Shown piece by piece: positions 56,255 to 64,000 of a stretch of 64,000 bases of DNA. Positions within the stretch are counted from its first letter, which is position 1. The number at the start of each line of letters is the position of its first letter. The notes under the pieces were generated by a model. The model saw only the letters and a program-made list of their open reading frames with translations. It did no database searches and was not told where the DNA came from. Source of the DNA: CAG-873 sp910578365 (lineage in GTDB: Bacteria; Bacteroidota; Bacteroidia; Bacteroidales; Muribaculaceae); the NCBI GenBank assembly GCA_951635545.1, contig OX620685.1:1-64000 (forward strand). The letters run 5' to 3'. Both the position numbers and the translations under genes were made by a program.

Positions 56255-56404
56255 TTATTTCAAGGCGTCTTTAACAGCGTCGTTGGGCACCATTTCTTCT
56301 TTGAATACGTAGGCGCCGGTTTTGGGAGATTTCACCATCTTGATGACCTTGCTGTAGGTACGGCCTTCACCTTTCTGAAGCGATGCTACGGTTTTCTTTG
56401 CCAT
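56255..56404 (-). CDS. DUF4295 small protein, unit 3
   Basis: Same 49-residue product as 16815-16964. Confidence 0.9.
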   Translation of the reverse strand: MAKKTVASLQKGEGRTYSKVIKMVKSPKTGAYVFKEEMVPNDAVKDALK

Positions 56405-56413
56405 ATGCCGGGA

Positions 56414-56602
56414 TTATTTAATTTCTTTGTGAACAGTTACACGCTTAAGGATGGGATTGTATTTCTTAAGCTCAAGTCTCTCGGTTGTATTTTTGCGGTT
56501 TTTGGTGGTGATGTAGCGCGAAGTGCCGGGCATACCACTGGCTTTATGTTCGGTGCATTCGAGGATGACCTGCACGCGATTACCTTTTGCTTTCTTTGCC
56601 AT
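56414..56602 (-). CDS. rpmG: 50S ribosomal protein L33, unit 3
   Basis: Same 62-residue product as 16974-17162. Confidence 0.95.
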   Translation of the reverse strand: MAKKAKGNRVQVILECTEHKASGMPGTSRYITTKNRKNTTERLELKKYNPILKRVTVHKEIK

Positions 56603-56606
56603 CTTC

Positions 56607-56870
56607 TTAGAATCCTATGAATTTAATGTCGTTGTCAGTTAAGAAACCCTTTTCGGCAGCCTGACGCATTGCTGCATCCAGACCAAGTTTGTTGATAGTG
56701 CGGAGGCCGGCAGCGGAGATAGTGAGGCTGATCCATACACCCTGCTCTACCCAATAGAACTTCTTGTTGAAGAGGTTGACGTTGAATTTGCGCTTGGTAC
56801 GACGCTTGGAGTGCGACACATTGTTGCCCACCATAGCTTTCTTACCGGTAATTTGACAAATCTTTGACAT
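56607..56870 (-). CDS. rpmB: 50S ribosomal protein L28, unit 3
   Basis: Same 87-residue product as 17167-17430; leader mini frames at 56903-56984 and promoter at 56996-57027. Confidence 0.96.
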   Translation of the reverse strand: MSKICQITGKKAMVGNNVSHSKRRTKRKFNVNLFNKKFYWVEQGVWISLTISAAGLRTINKLGLDAAMRQAAEKGFLTDNDIKFIGF

Positions 56871-57106
56871 GGCTGTTACTGGTTTATCTTTTCTTTTTCT
56901 TTTTATTGAGCGCCTATGGCCGCCATCTCAGTTCTCATATCGCCGCTAAGTGCATCTTCTTAACCGCTTTAAAGGAGGTGCCATAAAACAGAGTGCAAAG
57001 TAACGAATTTTTCTTCACTTACACAAATTTTTCAACCCTTATTTTTATTCCTCGGCTTATTTTTGTATCTTTGCATGTCTTTGCATGCCTTTAATTATAG
57101 TATCAG

Positions 57107-58249
57107 ATGCTTAAAAATCTTTTTTTAACAGTTTTTGCGCTGGCTTTGCCGGCTTTTGCATGCTCCGCTCAGGAGAATCATGACAGACCGTGGCGTTATA
57201 TCGACGCCCGTGAACTCCGACTCATAAACCGCGGCTTCCCCGGCCAATGCGTCAACCCTTATGCACGTGTGCCGGAATATCTCGCCGACAGTGTTCGCCC
57301 TTCTCTTTACGAACGCTCGCAGTGCTCGGCCGGCGTGGCTGCACGCTTTGCCACCGACTCCAAACGCATTGGCGTGAGCTACGACCTCCTTTTCAACGCC
57401 AATATGATACACATGGCCGGTACCGGCATCAAGGGCATGGACCTGTATATATGCGACGGCGACACTGTATGGCGACACCTGAACTGCATACGGCCATACT
57501 CTGTCAAGGATTCGCTCGGCAACCCGACACCACATGTAGAGCAGACCCTGGTTCAGAACCTCGACGGCAAGATGCATGAGTATATGCTTTACTTTCCGCT
57601 ATACGACGGTGTCACTGCCGCGGCCATAAAAGTTGACTCGGCGGCAAACGTCACTACAGGCTGCAACGACATGATTAGCCCGCACGGACGCATCGTAGCC
57701 TATGGCACAAGCATATTGCAGGGTGGCTGCGCCTCTCGGCCTGGCATGGCGTCGACCAATATCATCAGCCGCGAACTCAACCGCGAGGTAATTAATATAG
57801 GTATATCGGGCGAAGGCAAAATGGACTTCTGCATGGCCCGCGCACTGGCCGCGATACCCGATGTGGACCTGTTTCTGATTGACCCGGTGCCGAACTGCAC
57901 CCTCGATATGTGCGACTCGCTCACCTACGACTTTGTGAACATCATACGCCGCGCCAGGCCCGAGGCGGCGGTGGTGATGGTAGAAGGGCCGATATACCCC
58001 TATGCGCCCTACGACAGCTTCTGGGGCAAATACCTGCCTGAGAAAAACGAGGCCTTCCGCCGCGGATATGAGCGACTGAAGGCCGAGCGCCCCGAAGGGC
58101 TGTATTATGTCACAAGCGAAGGGCTGGATGGCGCCGAAGACGACGGCACGGTAGACGGCATACACCTCACTGACCTTGGCTTCCGCCACTATGCCGACAA
58201 GCTGCTGCCCGTGCTCAGAGAAGCCCTTTCAGCACTACCGGCTGATTAG
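57107..58249 (+). CDS. Exported SGNH/GDSL-family hydrolase, unit 3
   Basis: Same 380-residue product as 17667-18809. Confidence 0.87.
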   Translation: MLKNLFLTVFALALPAFACSAQENHDRPWRYIDARELRLINRGFPGQCVNPYARVPEYLADSVRPSLYERSQCSAGVAARFATDSKRIGVSYDLLFNANMIHMAGTGIKGMDLYICDGDTVWRHLNCIRPYSVKDSLGNPTPHVEQTLVQNLDGKMHEYMLYFPLYDGVTAAAIKVDSAANVTTGCNDMISPHGRIVAYGTSILQGGCASRPGMASTNIISRELNREVINIGISGEGKMDFCMARALAAIPDVDLFLIDPVPNCTLDMCDSLTYDFVNIIRRARPEAAVVMVEGPIYPYAPYDSFWGKYLPEKNEAFRRGYERLKAERPEGLYYVTSEGLDGAEDDGTVDGIHLTDLGFRHYADKLLPVLREALSALPAD

Positions 58250-58979
58250 TGGTGATAAGGTCCACGCCGCTGTCGATACACCATTGCATGTCCTCGGGCC
58301 GGTCGACAGTCCACACGTTCACTTTCATACCCAGCTCGTGGGCCTCCTTTATCCACTCGGGATGTCGGCGCAGCACGCCGATATGGTAGTCAATGGCATT
58401 GCCGCCCACCACTTTCACCTGCATAGGTGTCAGGTCGCCGCTAAGATACTGCACCAGACTGCCTTCCGGAGCATATTTGGCAAAGTTCACCAAAGCCTCC
58501 TTCGAGAATGTGATATAGTCGGTACGGTCGGCAAGGCCCATATCCTTCACCATCTGTATGCCCTCTTTTACTGCGAGCGCCTCGGCTTCCTTGTCGGGGT
58601 GCTCTTTCAGTTCAAACACCAGCCGAAGGTCGGGCAGACTCTGCGCTGCCGTAAGCAACTGTTTGAGCGTAGGCATCGGCTCACCATTGTCGAGTACAAC
58701 ACCGGCCAGGACCTTCGAGCTTGCTTCGCAGGCGGTTACGCCCTTAAATTTACTGTCGTGATTCACAAACAGCACGCCGTCGGTACTGCGCCATACATCG
58801 AATTCCGAGGCGTAAGCCCCTACCGAGTCGGCCTTTACCAATGATCGCAGCGAGTTCTGCGCCGAACCCGGAGCATCCCAGTAGCCACGATGCGCCACTA
58901 TCAGAGGTTTCCCGGCCCATGCCGAAAGGGCGGCGACGCCCACCAGAACGCCGGCCGCCAGTATCTTTATACCTTTCAT
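58215..58979 (-). CDS. Glycerophosphodiester phosphodiesterase family protein, unit 3
   Basis: Same 254-residue product as 18775-19539; -7 box at 58986-58993. Confidence 0.88.
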   Translation of the reverse strand: MKGIKILAAGVLVGVAALSAWAGKPLIVAHRGYWDAPGSAQNSLRSLVKADSVGAYASEFDVWRSTDGVLFVNHDSKFKGVTACEASSKVLAGVVLDNGEPMPTLKQLLTAAQSLPDLRLVFELKEHPDKEAEALAVKEGIQMVKDMGLADRTDYITFSKEALVNFAKYAPEGSLVQYLSGDLTPMQVKVVGGNAIDYHIGVLRRHPEWIKEAHELGMKVNVWTVDRPEDMQWCIDSGVDLITTNQPVVLKGLL

Positions 58980-59015
58980 AATATGCAAAGGTACAATTTT
59001 TTTATTACATAACGG

Positions 59016-59471
59016 TCAGGCAGGCGACGTAGGCGTGGTGGGAGTCGAACGTATCTCGCCTGTAGCAATGGTGTAGGTCAGATTTTGGTCGAGCAACACC
59101 AACTCGTAAGTGCGGGCGTTGCGCTCGGCGCTGAACACCCGGTCGGTTGCCTCCGTTTCCTCGAGATAGCGATAGAGATTCTGCGGCATGCAGTCGAACA
59201 GAAACTGCTGTGGCAACGGCTCGCCATAACCGTCGACGCTAATCCAGCCGTAGTCATGCGTAAACGTCAGTCCGGGTCCATAGGCAATATCCACCGATAT
59301 AGTACCGTCTTTGGCCTGATTGTATGAGCGTGCGTAAGTACCGGGCCAATATGCCTCGATAAAATTGACGATAGGCTGCGGTATCTGATTCCACACCTCC
59401 TCATGGTCGTGGCAGGCGGCCAGGCACACGCAGAACAGCAGCGACAGAATGTAATTGAAACGTGTTTTCAT
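59016..59471 (-). CDS. PepSY-like (DUF2874) lipoprotein, unit 3
   Basis: Same 151-residue product as 19576-20031. Confidence 0.78.
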   Translation of the reverse strand: MKTRFNYILSLLFCVCLAACHDHEEVWNQIPQPIVNFIEAYWPGTYARSYNQAKDGTISVDIAYGPGLTFTHDYGWISVDGYGEPLPQQFLFDCMPQNLYRYLEETEATDRVFSAERNARTYELVLLDQNLTYTIATGEIRSTPTTPTSPA

Positions 59472-60996
59472 AACATAAGCATTTACCTTTAAACGCCTAC
59501 GCGCCCCGTTTGGTTGCGGAGTTTTTGTCCGCAGTTACGGACGCATTACCACTACTTGTGGCCAATTATTTCTGATCTGTTCTTTCTTCCTCATTATTTA
59601 CATGATATATTCTGGATTCTGACACAGAAAATTCATTATCCATATATTTAATCTGCATTGTGACTGTAACCATTGCAATGATTTTATATTTCGACGGTAA
59701 TTCCCATTTTACATAAAAGGCAGTGGAACCAGGCATAGATGACGTGTCATAGTCCTTTGAAGACAACCCTACAACATCTGAAACCTGAGTTTTACCAATA
59801 GGCAAATTTGATAATATTTTATACGGGTCCGAGTAAAATAAATCGCGTAAGACCGGCACACTACTTCCACCATAAATTGCAGAAATAGGCTCTTTTATTG
59901 AATCGACGGGCGTCTTGCTAATATATCCAGATGGGTCTTTGGATACATATCCAATATATTTTACAGAAACACTATGACTCTGCACATAGCTCTTTAAGTA
60001 CGGATTTATTTCAACATCAAGTTCAGTTTTTGACAAAGTGGGATAAGGTGCTGTTCCACATATGCATATACTGCTTCCTTCATCCTGAAAAGTAGTCACA
60101 TCCACTTTTTGAGTAGTATTCCAATACGCCTTGGGTCGCGTCTTTAGCGTCCACACTCCAAGATTTTCAAGTTCATCTTTCACTGTACCAACAATAGGCA
60201 CACCATCTCCAATTCCAATCGACTGCGGAACTACGAACGGTGGTTTTCTTACTACAATAGGCCGATTTTGTGCGGCAAGTATTTCCTTGAGATTAAAACT
60301 TATTACAGGCACATCGCTTGTAGTCTGCCACGACGACAAACCGCTGAGTTTCATTTCTCCTTCGGAACTAAGACGCACATCCGAAGTTGTGCTGTATGTT
60401 GTCTGAGTGACGGTCGTGCGGCCAAACAACAGATTAAATCCGGATTTAATTATTCCTCCAATATTTCCCGAGGCTATATTTGCAACAAGATTCAGTACTG
60501 ACTTACCAATTGTTATACCGCTATTAGTACTATTGCCAACCGCTGACAATTTATCTATCACCTTTGTTGCTTTATTGCCGGCAAATGAAGCCAGACCATT
60601 GTATTTACTTTCTGATGTAGTGACCGGCGTTGTAGTCGAGGTTATGGTTCCGGTAGTACTGAGATTCAGCGAACCTAAAAAACTCGACTTTATTACATTC
60701 GTAGTATATGCAGCAATCTTGAAATCGCAGTCTGTGAGGTCATCGGCATATCGAGAAACCTGAAAATCAAATCCATTCCAGCCTGGAGTAAGGCCATTTG
60801 GTATTCCGTTATTTGCAGTAGCAATCGCACTTTCATTTGTCGCGCCAAGTATGAAATCCCGGTTAACGCACGGTTCATCGTCGGCTTTGGCAAAGTAATC
60901 CGGAATATCCATGAATTTATATGGAGTCAATCCGTTCAATGGCCTTGCATATATTATCCACTGTGCATTAGTCGACGGTTGAAAACCCTCGTAATA

Positions 60997-62150
60997 ACGC
61001 GAGTTCGGGATAAGGAACACCATAAAAAAGTTGAATCGGCAGCTTAAAAAAGTTGCCGATTCTCTTGGTAATATTACTGATATTTAGTAATTTAGAGGTA
61101 CTAAACAATAAATACTGTATCATGATTACCGAAAGTAAAGTTACTGAAATTTTTTGTATTGCAGATGATTTCTGCAAAGAATTTGAGGGTGAGATGGCAA
61201 AAAATGCACTTCCGTCCACAACTGACACTCCAAAACGGAAAAGAAAGCGCATGATGTCGGATGCCGAGGTCATCACGATTCTGATCTGTTTCCACTTCAA
61301 TTCGTACCGAAACTTCAAGCACTATTATCTGGGATGTGTGCGCATTCACTGGAAGCATCTGTTTCCGCAGACATTCTCCTACAACCGCTTCGTGGAGGTC
61401 ATGCCCCGATGTTTTGTGGCTATGACCATGTTCCTGCGACTTGCATGTTTCGGAGAGTGCACGGGAATAAGTTTTGTGGACAGCACCTGCATTCCGGTCA
61501 TTCATAACAAGCGCCAGTTCAACATGAAAGTCTTCAAGGATATCGCGGCCAAGGGTAAGAGTACGATGGGATGGTATGTAGGCTTCAAGCTGCATCTGCT
61601 ATGTAACGAAAAAGGGGAACTGATCAACTTCGTATTGACACGTGCCAATGTGGACGACCGCAATGAGGCAGTCATCGACACACTGACTGACAGGGTATTT
61701 GGAAAACTATACGCTGACAAGGGATATATATCGCAGTCTCTTTTCGGGCATCTTTGGGATGATGGCATACATATTGTGACAGGTCTTCGCTCGAACATGA
61801 AACAGCGTCTCATGCCGTTCTATGACAGGATGATGCTTCGTAAAAGGAGCATCATCGAATCCATAAACGACATGCTGAAGAATGTGGCGCAGCTCGTCCA
61901 CTCCCGCCATCGTAGTGTACACAACTTCCTCATGAACCTGCTTGCGGCAATGGGGGCGTATTGTTTCTTCGCCACAAAGCCGGAAGTGAACTTCGACTTT
62001 GAGGTACCCGAGTCAAACGGGCAGCTTGTCCTCTGGGATTAACAACACCAAACTGTACAAATAAATCAGGCGACCTTGAAAGGCCGCCCAATACTCTATG
62101 TTGTCTTTTGCTTGGTTGAAAATCATAAAGTTCTTATCCCGAACTCGCGT
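60997..62150 (+). mobile_element. IS982-family insertion sequence, unit 3
   Basis: Same element and TAATA duplication (60992-60996 and 62151-62155) as in unit 1. Confidence 0.94.
61122..62042 (+). CDS. IS982-family transposase, unit 3
   Basis: Intact 306-residue transposase, same translation as 21682-22602. Confidence 0.92.
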   Translation: MITESKVTEIFCIADDFCKEFEGEMAKNALPSTTDTPKRKRKRMMSDAEVITILICFHFNSYRNFKHYYLGCVRIHWKHLFPQTFSYNRFVEVMPRCFVAMTMFLRLACFGECTGISFVDSTCIPVIHNKRQFNMKVFKDIAAKGKSTMGWYVGFKLHLLCNEKGELINFVLTRANVDDRNEAVIDTLTDRVFGKLYADKGYISQSLFGHLWDDGIHIVTGLRSNMKQRLMPFYDRMMLRKRSIIESINDMLKNVAQLVHSRHRSVHNFLMNLLAAMGAYCFFATKPEVNFDFEVPESNGQLVLWD

Positions 62151-62749
62151 TAATAGTAAAATACTTTCAATACTCCTGTAAACAGGTTATAGAATAGCAT
62201 ATAATTCTGCCGTGCTTCGCCTCCTACCTTATCAAAAGTATGAAAAAGCATAGTCCAGCCGTCTTTCTTGCTTATCGAACGACAAAAATCGGTCGACAGC
62301 TGAGTTGATACTCCGTTATTCGACCAAGGGAGTTGTACGGTCGTGCCACTGTTGAGTACCACCGCAGACTGGTTTTCCCAGTCCAAAATCAACTCAGGAT
62401 TCGATTCCGACACTCCACCGTCGGGTATCACTGCTGCCCGCGACTGCACATCTGACGTTTCAATCGAAGGCACCTCCAAGATTGGAGCATCTGAGCATGC
62501 CCATAGCAACGCGGCACATGCCAAGACAAAAATCAATCGTTTCATAACATTAAGATTTAGAGTTAAAAATTGGTTTACTGTTTCAGTTGCAAGTTAAGAA
62601 TTTTCTTTGGATTCTGCAAGAATTATTCATTATTTATAATTCTTTAACTTTCTCAAAACTGCACCGTAAATCTCCATATAAAATAAGTTACCTTATTCAA
62701 TAAAATCAATTAAGTGGTTTCGTATAGTACAACCCTCTAATGCTATCGC

Positions 62750-62778
62750 AAAAAAGGGCTGCGCGAACAGCGCAGCCC
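62750..62778 (-). terminator. Terminator of susC-susD, unit 3
   Basis: Same 9-bp stem and T-run as 23310-23338. Confidence 0.9.
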
Positions 62779-62836
62779 CATCCATTGTTGATTGCTTATG
62801 TCCAATCCGATTTCTCGGTGGATTTACTATCAATAA

Positions 62837-64000
62837 TTATTCCCAACCGGGATTTTGTTTCAAATTCGGATTAAGTAATCTCTGCTGGCTTGGTATTGGA
62901 TAAAGATTATACTTGGCATCAAATGTACGAGTGTTGTTTGCAGCAGTAACCATGTATCCGTTCTGCATCACATAAGGCGCGGGGAGAGCAATTGGAGCAT
63001 CAGCTACATAAGCACCTTGATTAATAGTAGGATTCTTGGTAAAGTCGAGAAGATCGAGTTTATTCCATCGAACAAGATCCCAGTAACGGACATCATCGTC
63101 AAGCATAAGCTCACAACGACGACAACGACGGATTTCGAAAATCAGACTTGAAACACCCATATTGTTATCAGCAGCATTCATGGCTGCAAGCTCATCTACA
63201 GTCTTGGTCGGCAAACCGGCTCGGCTATACAGTTTATCAAGCGTATTTGTCAAATCGCTATTCTGGAGAGTACCAAGTTCTGCCTTAGCTTCTACCAATG
63301 CAAGAGCCACACGTGCACCCCAGTAAATAGGGGCAGCAGTATAGTTCTTATTTGCAAATGGAGTGTAGTCATACGGTATCTCATCAGTGTAGAACTTCTT
63401 AACACCATATCCTGTGTGCGACGAAATAGGCATTGTATTCTCGAACTTAATGCTCATGTTATGATAAATAACCCTATCCCAAACAATAGCAGACAAGCGT
63501 TTATCACGAACCGAAAGAATGTTAGCAATACTCAAGCCATTCTCTATGGGTTCTCCCTTATCGGTATTGTCGTATGAAGTCTTATCAGCAGTCTGGCCAT
63601 CAAGAAATAAGAATGAGTCAAACGCATTGCGTGTAATGCCACATACAGTAGATGATGAACAAGTCCAATCAAGGAGAGAGTGCATCATTACGTCCTGTTT
63701 GTAGGCCTTCATCATTATAACCTCCGAATTGGCATTGAGTTCCTCACTCATCGAGTTGTAAAGTGCAGCATAATCATCACCTATAGAATATTTAGGCATC
63801 AGAACTGTAGCAACATTCACTACTTCATTGAGATATTTTTTGGAGCGCTCGCTGTCTTTTAGAACGTACTTCGCGTATGTACCTTCAAAAAGACAAAGTT
63901 CAATCTTCATAGCTCGTGCGTAATCCCTTGAGAAGGTTGTCTTACTCGACTCTGTAGTCAGATTCTCAATTGCAAAATTCAAATCAGCGAGAGCAAAATC
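62837..64000 (-). CDS. SusD/RagB-family lipoprotein, unit 3 (partial, N terminus outside the window)
   Basis: The C-terminal 387 or so residues of the same SusD as 23397-25103. The frame is still open at the window edge; by the repeat offset its start codon would be at 64543. The internal Met at 63982 is not the start. Confidence 0.95.
   Translation of the reverse strand, partial: DFALADLNFAIENLTTESSKTTFSRDYARAMKIELCLFEGTYAKYVLKDSERSKKYLNEVVNVATVLMPKYSIGDDYAALYNSMSEELNANSEVIMMKAYKQDVMMHSLLDWTCSSSTVCGITRNAFDSFLFLDGQTADKTSYDNTDKGEPIENGLSIANILSVRDKRLSAIVWDRVIYHNMSIKFENTMPISSHTGYGVKKFYTDEIPYDYTPFANKNYTAAPIYWGARVALALVEAKAELGTLQNSDLTNTLDKLYSRAGLPTKTVDELAAMNAADNNMGVSSLIFEIRRCRRCELMLDDDVRYWDLVRWNKLDLLDFTKNPTINQGAYVADAPIALPAPYVMQNGYMVTAANNTRTFDAKYNLYPIPSQQRLLNPNLKQNPGWE

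Larger units (their letters stand above)
59566..62545 (-). pseudogene. Lipoprotein gene split by IS982, unit 3
   Basis: Same interruption as in 20126-23105. Confidence 0.88.
51126..64000. repeat. Tandem repeat unit 3 (first 12,875 bp, cut by the window end)
   Basis: Third unit at +39,440 relative to unit 1. It runs to the window edge inside susD with no sign of an end, so the true number of units is unknown and could be higher. Confidence 0.97.

Noticed and set aside
11686..64000. Integrative element, prophage or plasmid concatemer as explanation of the array
   Set aside because: No integrase, relaxase, replication, capsid or terminase gene is present, and the unit carries ribosomal protein and replisome genes with a unique chromosomal left flank.
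11686..64000. CRISPR array or other short-unit repeat
   Set aside because: The only direct repetition is the 19.7-kb unit itself; no short regularly spaced repeats were seen.

Overview
The window is chromosomal DNA from a member of the Bacteroidales. The evidence is a SusC/SusD pair, a small DUF4295 protein encoded after ribosomal proteins L28 and L33, an ExbB-ExbD-ExbD-TonB locus, PepSY-like and SGNH secreted proteins, and many promoters with the Bacteroidetes -7 motif TAnnTTTG. A gut lineage such as Muribaculaceae is plausible, but that is inference. No rRNA, tRNA, CRISPR array, phage or conjugation genes were seen.

Layout, unique part (1-11685). A closely packed plus-strand cluster holds panC, panD (pantothenate synthesis), ffh (signal recognition particle), folD (one-carbon folate metabolism) and a CapA-like secreted protein. 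A promoter and a roughly 200-nt leader follow, then exbB, two exbD genes and tonB, which would energise outer-membrane receptors such as the SusC protein further on. A strong terminator ends this operon, and an IS982-family element (8301-9454) sits directly behind the terminator's T-tract. nadE (NAD synthetase) follows on the minus strand.

Layout, repeated part (11686-64000). From position 11686 onward the window is a head-to-tail tandem array of a 19,720-bp unit: 11686-31405, 31406-51125 and 51126-64000, the last cut by the window end. All translated genes are identical between units and I saw no base difference in the stretches compared. Each unit carries an outer-membrane beta-barrel protein; holA (DNA polymerase III delta) divergent from a small HsdR_N-type PD-(D/E)xK protein; penicillin-binding protein 1A; the rpmB-rpmG-DUF4295 operon; an SGNH hydrolase that overlaps convergently with a GDPD-family phosphodiesterase; a PepSY-like lipoprotein; a lipoprotein gene split by IS982 with a clean 5-bp target duplication; a susC-susD operon; an ISAs1 transposase remnant; and an IS3-family element inserted into that remnant. 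Because every unit carries the same insertions, they predate the amplification.

Main point of interest. The array is either a real recent large tandem amplification, covering normally single-copy core genes plus a nutrient-uptake operon, or an assembly loop. Sequence alone cannot decide. The junction between units replaces the promoter of the beta-barrel gene in units 2 and 3 with IS-derived sequence. Other leads are a long susC leader with signs of a convergent plus-strand RNA, short upstream ORFs in the rpmB leader, and a nearly leaderless GDPD gene.
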